Source: Streptomyces mexicanus (GTDB lineage Bacteria > Actinomycetota > Actinomycetes > Streptomycetales > Streptomycetaceae). From it: 48,027 bases of DNA. Location: assembly GCF_902506575.1 (NCBI RefSeq), contig NZ_LR732544.1, forward strand, positions 1,108,378-1,156,404, in the 5' to 3' direction. How positions within the stretch are numbered: position 1 is the stretch's first letter; every line of letters begins with the position of its first letter. Made by a program: the position numbers and the translations under genes. A model generated the notes under the pieces. That model saw only the letters and a program-made list of their open reading frames with translations, was not told where the DNA came from and searched no databases. Below, piece after piece: positions 7,528 through 15,816 of this stretch.

Positions 7528-8376
7528 CTACAGGCGGCAGGCGTGGATGGCCGTGGTCAGGATGGCGCGGGCGCCGATGGCGTACAGGTCGTCCATGATC
7601 CGCTGGGCGTCCTTGGCCGGGACCATGGCGCGCACGGCGACCCAGCCCTCGTTGTGCAGCGGGGAGACGGTCGGGGACTCCAGGCCCGGGGTGAGCGCGA
7701 CGGCCTTCTCCAGCTGCTCGACCCGGCAGTCGTAGTCCATCATCACGTACGTCCGGGCCACCAGGACGCCCTGCAGGCGGCGCAGGAACTGCTGCACCTT
7801 GGGTTCCTCGGCGTCCGCGCCGGTGCGGCGGATGACGATCGCCTCGGACTTCATGATCGGCTCGCCGAAGACCTCCAGGCCGGCGTTGCGCAGGCTGGTG
7901 CCGGTCTCGACGACGTCGGCGATGACCTCGGCGACGCCGAGCTCGATCGCGGTCTCCACGGCGCCGTCCAGGTGGACGACGGAGGCGTCGACGCCCTTGT
8001 CCTCCAGGTGACCCGCGACGATGCCCTCGTAGGAGGTGGCGACCGTCTTGCCCTTGAGGTCCTCGACGCCGTTCGCGGTGCCCGGCTTGGCGGCGAAGCG
8101 GAAGGTGGAACGAGCGAAGCCGAGCGGCAGGATCTCCTCGGCGTCGGCGCCGGAGTCGATCAGCAGGTCGCGGCCGGTGATGCCCAGGTCGAGGCGGCCG
8201 GAGGCGACGTAGATGGCGATGTCGCGGGGGCGGAGGTAGAAGAACTCGACCTCGTTCACCGGATCGACGATCCGCAGTTCCTTGGACTCGCGTCGCTGCT
8301 GGTAGCCGGCCTCATGCAGCATGTCCGCCGCAGGGCCGGAGAGTGAACCCTTGTTGGGGACGGCGATGCGCAGCAT
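7528..8376 (-). CDS. hisG: ATP phosphoribosyltransferase
   Basis: First enzyme of histidine biosynthesis: ATP plus PRPP gives phosphoribosyl-ATP. At 282 residues it is the long HisG form with a C-terminal ACT-like regulatory domain for histidine feedback. Visible signatures are RIAVPNKGSLS at the N-terminus, the LDLGITGRDLL strand, and the PRPP-binding region EVIADVVETGTSLRNAGLE. The C-terminal domain starts near residue 210. It follows hisE by 55 bp, and both are the distal part of the leftward transcript that begins with ribE. The other his genes are not in the window. Confidence 0.97.
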   Translation of the reverse strand: MLRIAVPNKGSLSGPAADMLHEAGYQQRRESKELRIVDPVNEVEFFYLRPRDIAIYVASGRLDLGITGRDLLIDSGADAEEILPLGFARSTFRFAAKPGTANGVEDLKGKTVATSYEGIVAGHLEDKGVDASVVHLDGAVETAIELGVAEVIADVVETGTSLRNAGLEVFGEPIMKSEAIVIRRTGADAEEPKVQQFLRRLQGVLVARTYVMMDYDCRVEQLEKAVALTPGLESPTVSPLHNEGWVAVRAMVPAKDAQRIMDDLYAIGARAILTTAIHACRL

Positions 8377-8431
8377 GAGGTCGGCTTCCTTTGCGTGAAG
8401 GGGGTTTCTATGGCTTTGTACAGCAGGCGGC

Positions 8432-8704
8432 TTACAGATGGGCGTAGACGTCGTCGAGGGAGATGCCGCGGGCGACCATCATCACCTGGACGTGGTACAG
8501 CAGCTGGGAGATCTCCTCGGCGGCCGCCTCCTTGCCCTCGTACTCGGCGGCCATCCAGACCTCGGCGGCCTCCTCGACGACCTTCTTGCCGATGGCATGG
8601 ACTCCCTTGCCGACCAGTTCGGCGGTGCGGGAGCTGGCGGGGTCGCCGTGCGCGGCCTTGTGCTGGAGCTCGGTGAACAGCTCCTCGAACGTCTTCTTGG
8701 ACAT
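8432..8704 (-). CDS. hisE: phosphoribosyl-ATP pyrophosphatase
   Basis: Second histidine step: hydrolysis of phosphoribosyl-ATP to phosphoribosyl-AMP. A 90-residue all-alpha MazG-like protein. [13 protein letters not shown] opens it, and the metal-binding [13 protein letters not shown] and [14 protein letters not shown] helices are intact. ATG 8704 was preferred over upstream in-frame starts because it gives the family length. HisE is stand-alone here, not fused to HisI. It lies 34 bp after ribH and 55 bp before hisG. Confidence 0.97.
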   Translation of the reverse strand: MSKKTFEELFTELQHKAAHGDPASSRTAELVGKGVHAIGKKVVEEAAEVWMAAEYEGKEAAAEEISQLLYHVQVMMVARGISLDDVYAHL

Positions 8705-8738
8705 GGTGGTGCTAACCCTACGCGGTCCGGGCCACTGG

Positions 8739-9224
8739 TCACCGCCAGGGCTCGGAGACCGAACGCAGCGTGGCGGCCGTCGCCACCGCCGCGGTGACCG
8801 CCTCGTGGCCCTTGTCCTCACTGGATCCCTCCAGACCCGCCCGGTCCAGGGCCTGCTCCTCGGTGTCGCAGGTGAGCACGCCGAAGCCGACGGGGACACC
8901 GGTGTCGACGGCCACCTGGGTGAGGCCCTGGGTGACGCCCTGGCAGACGTAGTCGAAGTGCGGCGTGCCGCCGCGGATGACGACCCCGAGGGCGACGATC
9001 GCGTCGTAGCCGCGGCCGGCCAGCACCTTGGCGACCACCGGCAGCTCGAAGCTGCCCGGGACCCTGAGCAGGGTCGGTTCGTCGATGCCCAGCTCGTGCA
9101 GGGCGCGCAGGGCGCCGTCCACCAGGCCGTCCATCACCTTCTCGTGCCACTGCGCCGCGATGACGGCGACCCTCAGGTCCCCGACGTTCCGCACGGACAG
9201 CTCCGGTGCACCCTTGCCGCTCAC
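8739..9224 (-). CDS. ribH: 6,7-dimethyl-8-ribityllumazine synthase
   Basis: Penultimate riboflavin step: condenses the ribityl-pyrimidinedione with 3,4-dihydroxy-2-butanone 4-phosphate. 161 residues, the usual subunit size. Diagnostic segments are [14 protein letters not shown], the [12 protein letters not shown] loop, [15 protein letters not shown] with the catalytic-region His, and [19 protein letters not shown] 9224 is preceded by GAGGAG. It follows ribBA by 22 bp within the FMN-riboswitch operon. Confidence 0.98.
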   Translation of the reverse strand: MSGKGAPELSVRNVGDLRVAVIAAQWHEKVMDGLVDGALRALHELGIDEPTLLRVPGSFELPVVAKVLAGRGYDAIVALGVVIRGGTPHFDYVCQGVTQGLTQVAVDTGVPVGFGVLTCDTEEQALDRAGLEGSSEDKGHEAVTAAVATAATLRSVSEPWR

Positions 9225-9246
9225 GTGTCTCCTCAGTGCTGTGTCG

Positions 9247-10614
9247 TTACTGGTTGCCGCAGGTCGACGCGGGGCCCGCGTCCAGCCAGGGCAGGTCGTG
9301 GCCCATCCGGTCCCGCTTGGTGCGCAGGTAGCGGACGTTGTGCTCGCCGGCCTGGACGGGCATCGGTTCCCGTCCGGTGACCTTGATGCCGTGGCGCAGC
9401 AGCGCCTCGGTCTTGTCGGGGTTGTTCGTCATCAGGCGCACGCCGGCGACCCCGAGGTCCTTGAGGATCTGGGCGCCGGCGCCGTAGTCGCGGGCGTCGG
9501 CGGGCAGGCCGAGTTCGAGGTTGGCGTCCAGGGTGTCGCGACCGCGTTCCTGCAGCTCGTAGGCGCGCAGCTTGGACATCAGGCCGATGCCGCGGCCCTC
9601 GTGGCCGCGCAGGTAGACCACCACTCCCCTGCCCTCCTGCTGGATGCGTTCCAGGGAGGCGTCGAGCTGGGGGCCGCAGTCGCAGCGCAGCGAGCCGAAC
9701 ACGTCGCCGGTCAGGCACTCGGAGTGCACGCGGACCAGGACGTCCTCGCCGTCGCCGATCTCGCCGTGGACGAGGGCGACGTGCTCGACGCCGTCGACGG
9801 TGGAGCGGTAGCCGTACGCGGTGAAGGTGCCGTGCCGGGTGGGCAGGAGGACCTCGGCCTCGCGGCGGACGGTGGGCTCGGAGCTGCGGCGGTAGGCGAT
9901 CAGGTCCTCGATGGAGATGATCGTCAGGCCGTGCTTGCGGGCGAAGACGATCAGCTCGGGCAGGCGCAGCATGCGGCCGTCCTCGCCGGCGATCTCCACG
10001 ATCGCGCCGGCCGGGCGCAGCCCGGCGAGCCGGGCGAGGTCGACGGCGGCCTCGGTGTGGCCGTTGCGCACCAGCACCCCGCCGGGCCGGGCACGCAGCG
10101 GGAAGACGGGCCCGGGGCGCACGAAGTCGGGGGGCTGCGCGGTGCCGTTCGCCAGCAGCTGGAGGGTGGTGGCGCGGTCGGCGGCGGAGATGCCGGTGGT
10201 GACGCCGTGCTCGGCGGTGGCGTCGACGGAGACCGTGAACGCGGTCTTCATCGACTCGGTGTTGTCCTCCACCATCTGAGGGAGCTTCAGCCGGTCGAGT
10301 TCGTCGCCCTCCATGGGGGCGCAGATCAGGCCGCGGCACTCGCTCATCATGAACGCGACGATCTCGGGGGTGGCCTTCTCGGCGGCGACGACGAGGTCGC
10401 CCTCGTTCTCGCGGTTCTCGTCGTCGACGACCACGACCGGGCGGCCGGCGGCGATGTCCGCGACGGCCTGTTCGACCGGGTCGAGGGTGAAGTCCTCCAG
10501 GTCGTCGCTGCTGTACAGGACGGGTGGCATCGAAGGGGCGGCGCGATGGGGGTCCCCCCAGGCCTGCTGCCCTGGGGGAGTCGGGGTGGTGGTGGGAGAC
10601 GGGCGGGCAGTCAT
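9247..10614 (-). CDS. ribBA: bifunctional DHBP synthase / GTP cyclohydrolase II
   Basis: Supplies both precursors of lumazine. Residues about 35-235 are 3,4-dihydroxy-2-butanone-4-phosphate synthase (acidic loop [25 protein letters not shown]). Residues about 240-440 are GTP cyclohydrolase II with the zinc ligands in [17 protein letters not shown], around 298-312, and the [12 protein letters not shown] segment. The start is ATG 10614, which overlaps the ribM stop as ATGA; ATG 10530 is an alternative that would remove a Thr/Pro-rich tail. 455 residues. Second catalytic gene of the riboswitch operon. Confidence 0.96.
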   Translation of the reverse strand: MTARPSPTTTPTPPGQQAWGDPHRAAPSMPPVLYSSDDLEDFTLDPVEQAVADIAAGRPVVVVDDENRENEGDLVVAAEKATPEIVAFMMSECRGLICAPMEGDELDRLKLPQMVEDNTESMKTAFTVSVDATAEHGVTTGISAADRATTLQLLANGTAQPPDFVRPGPVFPLRARPGGVLVRNGHTEAAVDLARLAGLRPAGAIVEIAGEDGRMLRLPELIVFARKHGLTIISIEDLIAYRRSSEPTVRREAEVLLPTRHGTFTAYGYRSTVDGVEHVALVHGEIGDGEDVLVRVHSECLTGDVFGSLRCDCGPQLDASLERIQQEGRGVVVYLRGHEGRGIGLMSKLRAYELQERGRDTLDANLELGLPADARDYGAGAQILKDLGVAGVRLMTNNPDKTEALLRHGIKVTGREPMPVQAGEHNVRYLRTKRDRMGHDLPWLDAGPASTCGNQ

Positions 10615-11255
10615 GCGGGCGCTCCTTCCGGGACGGGCTCGGCGCTCCGGCGCGAGCGCAGCCACCAGTCGCGCATGCCCCACAGGACGAGCGCGCCGTA
10701 GACGACGTAGACGAAGCCGGAGAAGGCGAAGCCGTTGGCGAAGTTGAGCGGGACGCCGACGGCGTCGACGAGCAGCCAGGCGAACCAGAACTCGACCATG
10801 CCGCGCGCCTGGGCGTACATCGCGACGATGGTGCCGACGAAGATGTAGGCGTCGGGCCAGGGGTCCCAGGACAGGGACGGGTAGGCGTGGAACAGGGCGG
10901 CGACGGCGACGGTGCCGAGGGCGGCGGCCACCAGCAGCACCGCCCGCTCCCGCCAGGTGGCGAACCGTACGGCGATGTGGCCGTCCCCGCCCTGGCCCTT
11001 GCCCCGGTTCCACTGCCACCAGCCGTAGACGGCGACGACCATGACGACGATCTGCTTGCCGGCGCTGCCGGACAGGTGGGCGGTGGCGAAGGCGGCGAAG
11101 AGGATCAGGCCGGAGAGGAACTGGGTGGGCCAGCTCCACAGGGACCGGCGCCAGCCGAACGCCAGGCCGAGCAGGCCGATGACGTTGCCGATCATGTCCG
11201 ACCATTTGATGTGCTGGCCGAGGAGGGTGAAGGCCTCCGAGTTGAGCCAGTTCAC
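10611..11255 (-). CDS. ribM: riboflavin transporter RibM (PnuC family)
   Basis: A 214-residue PnuC/SWEET-fold-like permease with about seven hydrophobic segments. PnuC marks include the [17 protein letters not shown] and [15 protein letters not shown] segments. PnuC proteins usually move nicotinamide riboside. This gene lies inside an FMN-riboswitch operon between ribE and ribBA, as do the characterised flavin transporters RibM of Streptomyces and Corynebacterium, so flavin uptake is the inferred role. GTG 11255 overlaps the ribE stop (GTGA), and its own stop overlaps the ribBA start (ATGA). This tight coupling argues for co-regulated synthesis. Confidence 0.9.
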   Translation of the reverse strand: MNWLNSEAFTLLGQHIKWSDMIGNVIGLLGLAFGWRRSLWSWPTQFLSGLILFAAFATAHLSGSAGKQIVVMVVAVYGWWQWNRGKGQGGDGHIAVRFATWRERAVLLVAAALGTVAVAALFHAYPSLSWDPWPDAYIFVGTIVAMYAQARGMVEFWFAWLLVDAVGVPLNFANGFAFSGFVYVVYGALVLWGMRDWWLRSRRSAEPVPEGAPA

Positions 11256-11866
11256 TGGGCGGCCTCCCGGGCGCCGGCGCGGTCGCCGAGCAGCCGCTCG
11301 ACGTACTTGGCGACGACGTCCACCTCGAGGTTGACGGGGTCGCCGGGCTGCTTCAGACCGAGGGTGGTCAGGGCGAGGGTGGTGGGGATGAGGCTGACGG
11401 TGAAGAAGTCCTCGCCGGCCTCGACGACGGTGAGGCTGATGCCGTCGACGGTGATGGACCCCTTCTCGACGACGTAGCGCGCGAGGTCGGCGGGCAGCGA
11501 GATCTTCACGATCTCCCAGTGCTCGGAGGGGGTGCGTTCGAGGATCGTGCCGGTGCCGTCGACATGTCCCTGCACGATGTGGCCGCCCAGGCGGGCGCCG
11601 ACGGCGGTGGGGCGTTCGAGGTTGACGCGGGAGCCGACGGCGAGGACGCCGAGGCTGGAGCGCTTGAGGGTCTCCGCCATGACGTCGGCGGGGAACTCCT
11701 CGCCCTCGTGCTCCACGACGGTGAGACAGACCCCGTTGACGGCGATGGAGTCGCCGTGCCGGGCGCCCTGGGTCACGACGGGGCCGCGGAGCCGGAAGCG
11801 GGCGGCGTCGCCGAGGTCCTCGACGGCGGTGACCTCGCCCAGCTCTTCGACGATTCCGGTGAACAC
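11252..11866 (-). CDS. ribE: riboflavin synthase, alpha subunit type
   Basis: Last riboflavin step: dismutation of two lumazines to riboflavin. 204 residues made of two lumazine-binding barrels, about 1-95 ([19 protein letters not shown]) and 96-195 ([26 protein letters not shown]). GTG 11866 is preceded by AGGAGG at a spacing of 9 nt. The long upstream open frame runs through the riboswitch expression platform and is not coding. First gene of the operon, whose leader carries an FMN riboswitch at 12027-12153. Confidence 0.97.
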   Translation of the reverse strand: MFTGIVEELGEVTAVEDLGDAARFRLRGPVVTQGARHGDSIAVNGVCLTVVEHEGEEFPADVMAETLKRSSLGVLAVGSRVNLERPTAVGARLGGHIVQGHVDGTGTILERTPSEHWEIVKISLPADLARYVVEKGSITVDGISLTVVEAGEDFFTVSLIPTTLALTTLGLKQPGDPVNLEVDVVAKYVERLLGDRAGAREAAQ

Positions 11867-12026
11867 TTCCCGGGTCCTCCTGCCTCTTCGGGCACGGACT
11901 CCGGGGCTGTCGATGACGACAGAGAACACGAGCGAGGACACTCGGGGCGACGGCGCCGTCGACGGATCCGCCCGCGAGGGCGAACCCGGATACGGCGGCG
12001 TGCGCACGCGTGCGTGCCCGCTCGCC

Positions 12027-12153
12027 GCGCACTGCCTCCCATCCGGACTTTAACCGTCGGTCCAGGAATTCCACCTGGTCAACCGGCCGCTGGAAGCGGC
12101 CGGGTCGCGGACTTTAACCGCCGGTTCGGACTTTCACCGACCCCGGAGTGCGC
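12027..12153 (-). promoter_or_regulatory. FMN riboswitch (RFN element) upstream of ribE
   Basis: Read leftward, the leader starts GCGCACTCCGGGGTCGGTG and contains the characteristic GAAAGTCC, GGTTAAAGTCC and GACCAGGTGGAATTCCTGG blocks, then GGATGGGAGGCAGTGCGC. The outer GCGCACT/AGTGCGC closing stem and all conserved RFN loops are present. FMN binding should turn down the rib operon. About 160 nt separate it from ribE, enough for an expression platform, and that stretch holds a GCACGCGTGC palindrome at 12004-12013. I cannot say whether control is by termination or by ribosome-site sequestration. The promoter should lie within 12154-12382. Confidence 0.95.
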
Positions 12154-12364
12154 TGCTTTAGGTACACGGCCAGTGTGCCACGCCTGCACGGCGTCCAGAC
12201 GGGTGATCGATGTGGGCTCGCTCACAGAGCGCAGCGCGCGCCTTCCGGTGCGTGTGCGGCTGCCACAGCCCGGGCCGTGCCCGCGCTGCGGGTGAAGGCC
12301 CGGCGGCGGGCAAGGGCCGTCGTCACCGCCGCCGGGCCGGTCTGCGCCGGGAGTCAGACCCTAA

Positions 12365-12384
12365 GAGGACTAGACCAACTGGTC
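12365..12384. promoter_or_regulatory. possible GntR/DasR-type operator
   Basis: GGACTAGACCA at 12367-12377 matches the core of the streptomycete dre element, GG(T/A)CTAGACCA. The outer bases are poor, about 13 of 16 over the full site. It sits at the 3' edge of the ROK gene, about 210 bp upstream of the FMN riboswitch. The surrounding 12154-12382 gap holds G+C-rich sequence and no gene. Confidence 0.25.
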
Positions 12385-13870
12385 AACAGGTGCGGGCCCG
12401 CGGAGAGTCGCGCATCGCGCCGGGCGGCGTGAACAAGTCCTCCTGGGCGCTGTCGCGGGCCGTGAGCAGCGCGCCGCGCAGCACGGCGGCGCCGCCGAGG
12501 GCGCCCGCCCGCACCTCGGTGCGCAGCGGGGACAGCCGCGCCACCCGCTGTTCCACCCGGGCCGCGAGCACGTCCCCGCCCGCCTGCCCGATCTCCCCGC
12601 CCAGGACCACGCACCCGGGGTCCAGGACGGCCGCGACGGAGGCGACACCGAGGGCGATCCGGTCCGCGAGCGCGTCCAGGAAGCGCCCCGCGCGAGCGAC
12701 GCCGTCCGTCGCGTCCGCCGCCACAGGTTGCTCCGCCGAGTACGTCACGACAGGCACGTCGGTCGCGTCGGCCGCCATGGGCTCTTTCGCCGCATCGGCC
12801 GCCAGGGGCTCCCTCGCCTCGTGGGTCGCCTCAGCCGACTCCGGCCCGCGGCCCGCGGCTTGCGGCCCGGATTCCTCTGCCCCGCCCGCCCCCGGGATAC
12901 GCGCCGCGCCCGCCGCGGGAGCGTCCGCCGGGCGCGCCGTCGCGAGGTCCACCGCGCGGCGTACGAGGGCGGCGGCGTCCGCGGCGCCGCCGGCCGACGG
13001 CTCGCCCGGTCGCCGTTCGCCCGGCCCCGGTTCGCCCAGCCCGTGGTCGGCCGCCAGGCGCACGACCGCGGCCGCCGCGGCCAGGTGGTGGAAGCCGCCG
13101 TCGCAGCCCGTGGCGGACGGCAGTCCCCCGGTGCCCGGGACCGGCAGGAAGCCGATCTCGCCGGCCCCGCCGGAGGCGCCCCGGCGCAGAGCGCCGTCCA
13201 GGACCACGGCCGCACCCGTGCCCCGGCCGAGCCACAGCAGGACGAAGGTGTCGTGCTCCCGCGCCGCCCCGTCGCGCTGCTCGGCGAGCGCGGCGAGGTT
13301 GGTCTCGTTCTCCACGATCACCCGGGCGCCGGGCAGCCGTTCCTGCAGCGCGGTCACCAGCCGGCGGTGCCACGCGGGCAGCCCGGTGGAGTCCCGCAGC
13401 TCGCCGCTGCCCGGGTCGATCAGGCCGGGCGCGCCGACCCCGACGGTGTGCAGCCGCTCGGCTCCGGCCTGCCCCACCGCCTTCTCCACCAGAGCGACGG
13501 CCTGCTCGACGGCGGGACCGGTCCCGGTGTCGGTGCCGATCGGCGCGCAGGCCCGGGCCAGCTCCCGGCCGAGCAGGTCGGCCACGGCCACGGAGACGCT
13601 GTCGGTGCGCACGTCGAGGGCGGCGAGGTGGGCGCGGTCGGCGACGATGCCGTACAGGCGCGCGTTGGGGCCGCGCCGCTGTTCTCCCGACTCCCCGACC
13701 ACGGTGATCAGGCCGGCCGCCGTCAGGCGTTCGACCAGGTCGGCGACCGTCGGCCGGGACAGGCCGGTGAACTGTTTGAGTTGCCCGGCCGTGAGCGGTC
13801 CTCGCTGCTGCAGCAGGCGCAGGGCGAGCCGGTCGTTGATGGCCCGGGCGGTGCTCGGGGATGCGGGCAT
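12383..13870 (-). CDS. ROK-family transcriptional repressor with expanded, repeated insert
   Basis: A 495-residue protein with an N-terminal winged helix (residues 15-65, LRLLQQRGPLTAGQLKQFTG onwards) and a ROK sugar-kinase-like domain (GVGAPGLIDPGSGEL; LLWLGRGTGAAVVLDG; ALADRIALGVASVAAVLDPG). Two oddities. The ROK zinc motif CXCGXXGC is missing: the segment reads PSATGCDGGFHHL with one Cys. Between about 285 and 395 there is a low-complexity Ala/Gly/Pro/Glu insert containing three related units (EPLAADAAK, EPMAADATD, QPVAADATD). This makes it about 90 residues longer than usual ROK regulators. Divergent from the MFS gene with a dyad between them, so it is probably that gene's repressor; effector unknown. 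Confidence 0.85.
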   Translation of the reverse strand: MPASPSTARAINDRLALRLLQQRGPLTAGQLKQFTGLSRPTVADLVERLTAAGLITVVGESGEQRRGPNARLYGIVADRAHLAALDVRTDSVSVAVADLLGRELARACAPIGTDTGTGPAVEQAVALVEKAVGQAGAERLHTVGVGAPGLIDPGSGELRDSTGLPAWHRRLVTALQERLPGARVIVENETNLAALAEQRDGAAREHDTFVLLWLGRGTGAAVVLDGALRRGASGGAGEIGFLPVPGTGGLPSATGCDGGFHHLAAAAAVVRLAADHGLGEPGPGERRPGEPSAGGAADAAALVRRAVDLATARPADAPAAGAARIPGAGGAEESGPQAAGRGPESAEATHEAREPLAADAAKEPMAADATDVPVVTYSAEQPVAADATDGVARAGRFLDALADRIALGVASVAAVLDPGCVVLGGEIGQAGGDVLAARVEQRVARLSPLRTEVRAGALGGAAVLRGALLTARDSAQEDLFTPPGAMRDSPRARTC

Positions 13871-13924
13871 GCCGGGAATCCTCCCAGATCTGCGGGGCCG
13901 CGCCGTGGCGACCAGGTGCCCTAT

Positions 13925-13947
13925 CTATCAGGCAGGGTTCCTGATAG
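13925..13947. promoter_or_regulatory. operator dyad between ROK regulator and MFS gene
   Basis: CTATCAGG at 13925-13932 and CCTGATAG at 13940-13947 form a perfect 8-bp inverted repeat with a 7-bp spacer. It lies in the only A+T-rich part of the 172-bp divergent intergenic region and is centred about 65 bp from the ROK start and 105 bp from the MFS start. A dimeric winged-helix repressor binding here could control both genes. Assignment to the ROK protein is inference from position. Confidence 0.6.
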
Positions 13948-14042
13948 TTTACGGCGGGTGACGGCGTGGGCACCCGCACGGTTTCGACCGGACGGGCCGC
14001 GTCGCCGCGCAGCAGACGGGACGCAGCCGGGAGGGGCGGAGA

Positions 14043-15254
14043 ATGAGCGCAGTGGTCCATCAGCAGCGCGAGGTGCGGCGCGCCCGGTACGCCGTGGCCG
14101 CCGTCTTCGCCGTGCACGGCGCTGTGACCGGGTCGTTCGCCACACGGGTGCCGTGGATCCAGGACCACGCCTCGGTCGGCGCCGGGCAGCTCGGCCTCGC
14201 GCTGGCCTTCCCCGCGCTCGGCGCGTCCGTGGCGATGCCGCTCGCCGGCGGCGTCAGCCACCGCTTCGGCGCCCGCACGGCCCTGCGCGGTCTGCTAGCC
14301 CTGTGGACGCTCTCCCTGGCCCTGCCCTCCCTCTGCCCCAACCTGCTCACCCTGTGCCTGGCCCTGTTCGTCTACGGCGCCTCGGCGGGCATGGCGGACG
14401 TGGCGATGAACGCCCTGGGCGTGGAGGTGGAGAACCGGCTGGGCCGCTCGATCATGTCCGGTCTGCACGGCATGTGGAGCGCGGGGGCCCTCGTCGGCTC
14501 GGCGGCCGGCACGCTCGCCGCACACCTCGGCTCGGACGCCCGTCTGCACCACGCCCTGGCGGCCGGTGTCCTGACCGTGCTGGGCCTGCTCGCCTGCACC
14601 TGGGTGCTGGATCTGCAACCGGGCGCGGACGAGGAGCCGCCGCCGCGGTTCGCGCTGCCGCCGAAGTCGGCGCTGCTGATCGGCGCGATCGGGTTCTGCG
14701 CGGTGTTCGCGGAGGGCGCGAGCCTGGACTGGTCGGCGGTGTACCTGCGCGACCGGCTGGAGACGTCGGCCGGGCTCGCGGCGGCCTGCACCACGGGGTT
14801 CACGCTCACCATGGCGGTGGCCCGGATCGCGGGCGACCGCGTGGTGGACCGGTTCGGCTCGGTGCGCACGGTACGGGCGAGCGGTGTCCTGGCCGTCCTC
14901 GGCGGGCTGCTCGTGGTGGTGGCGGGCCATCCCGCGGTGGCGATGGGCGGATTCGCGCTGATGGGCCTCGGGATCGCCGTCGTCGTCCCGCTGTGCTTCG
15001 CGGCGGCCGGGCGCAGCGGCCCGAACCCGAGCCAGGCCATCGCGGGTGTGGCGACCATCACCTACACCTCGGGGCTGATCGCACCGGGCGCGATCGGCGG
15101 GCTCGCCCAGGCCGCCGGCCTGGTGGTGTCGTTCGGCCTGGTGACGCTGCTGGCGTGCGGTCTGGCCGCGTTCGCCGGGGTGCTGCGGGCCGGTGACCGG
15201 GGCCGGCCGCGGGTCAGTCCGCGCTCCGCAGCAGTTCCCGACCCGCGGCCCTGA
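14043..15254 (+). CDS. major facilitator superfamily transporter
   Basis: A 403-residue protein with twelve predicted membrane segments in two six-helix halves, split by a short polar loop near residue 200 (LQPGADEEPPPRFALPPKS). The motif-A-like loop GGVSHRFGARTALRG follows helix 2, and a repeat of it (GDRVVDRFGSVRTVR) lies in the second half. It resembles the MFS subgroup often encoded next to ROK/GntR regulators in Streptomyces; the substrate is not deducible. ATG 14043 is preceded by GGAGGGGCGGAGA. Its 3' end overlaps the convergent thioesterase gene by 41 bp. Confidence 0.85.
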   Translation: MSAVVHQQREVRRARYAVAAVFAVHGAVTGSFATRVPWIQDHASVGAGQLGLALAFPALGASVAMPLAGGVSHRFGARTALRGLLALWTLSLALPSLCPNLLTLCLALFVYGASAGMADVAMNALGVEVENRLGRSIMSGLHGMWSAGALVGSAAGTLAAHLGSDARLHHALAAGVLTVLGLLACTWVLDLQPGADEEPPPRFALPPKSALLIGAIGFCAVFAEGASLDWSAVYLRDRLETSAGLAAACTTGFTLTMAVARIAGDRVVDRFGSVRTVRASGVLAVLGGLLVVVAGHPAVAMGGFALMGLGIAVVVPLCFAAAGRSGPNPSQAIAGVATITYTSGLIAPGAIGGLAQAAGLVVSFGLVTLLACGLAAFAGVLRAGDRGRPRVSPRSAAVPDPRP

Positions 15255-15672
15255 ACTCCTCGCTCCACGGCGCGGGGCGCAGGGTGTCGGCGTCCAGCCG
15301 GACCAGGACGCGGGTGCCGTGCGCGTACGTCAGCGCGCCGTCGGCGGAGCAGAAGCGGAATCCGTACGTCAGCCCGGTGGTACCGAGCCGTTCCAGCCAC
15401 AGGTGGACGGCGTACTCCCCGGGCCGGGTGACCGGCGCCTCGTAGGTGATCCGCAGCTCCTTGACCGCGTTGCAGGCGTCCCCGGCCGCCGCCCAGTCGC
15501 CCTCGTAGCGCAGGCCGCGCTCCTGCCACAGCCGGGACCAGGCCCGCTCCACGAGCAGCGGGTACCGCGCGTTGTGCAGCAGCCCGAGCGCGTCCAGGTC
15601 GTCGAAGTGGACGGTGACGGGGATCAGCCGGCCGTACGACAGGGCGGGGGCGACGGGTGCTTCGGTGGTCAC
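15214..15672 (-). CDS. acyl-CoA thioesterase, hot-dog fold
   Basis: A 152-residue single hot-dog-domain protein of the 4-hydroxybenzoyl-CoA thioesterase/YbgC type. Residues 18-35 read VHFDDLDALGLLHNARYPLL, with the family Asp and the HNA motif that helps shape the active site. GTG 15672 is preceded by AGGAG about 9 nt upstream. The longer open frame upstream is an antisense shadow of the uracil permease gene. Substrate unknown. Its stop lies inside the MFS gene (41-bp convergent overlap). Confidence 0.85.
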   Translation of the reverse strand: MTTEAPVAPALSYGRLIPVTVHFDDLDALGLLHNARYPLLVERAWSRLWQERGLRYEGDWAAAGDACNAVKELRITYEAPVTRPGEYAVHLWLERLGTTGLTYGFRFCSADGALTYAHGTRVLVRLDADTLRPAPWSEEFRAAGRELLRSAD

Positions 15673-15772
15673 AAAGGCTCCTGGACGTGCTGGTGGGAGG
15701 GTGGTACGCGGCCATCCTAAGCAGCCGCTCAGCATGCGGCCGGACGGAGCACTGCCGAAGACCCCCGACAAT

Positions 15773-15796
15773 GGTTTTCGGACAGTCTTCCGAACC
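15773..15796 (+). promoter_or_regulatory. weak dyad in front of the uracil permease gene
   Basis: TTCGGA and TCCGAA form a 6-bp inverted repeat with a 6-bp spacer within 15777-15794, about 20 bp before the permease ATG. The flanks (GGTT, CC) extend it imperfectly. It could be an operator or a leader hairpin; the evidence is only symmetry and position. Confidence 0.3.
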
Positions 15797-15816
15797 ACAG
15801 AAAGCGAAACCCCACC

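Noticed and set aside
10611..11255. Nicotinamide riboside transporter PnuC as the primary call
   Set aside because: The family is PnuC, but its place inside an FMN-riboswitch operon matches the known flavin transporters RibM, so flavin transport is preferred.
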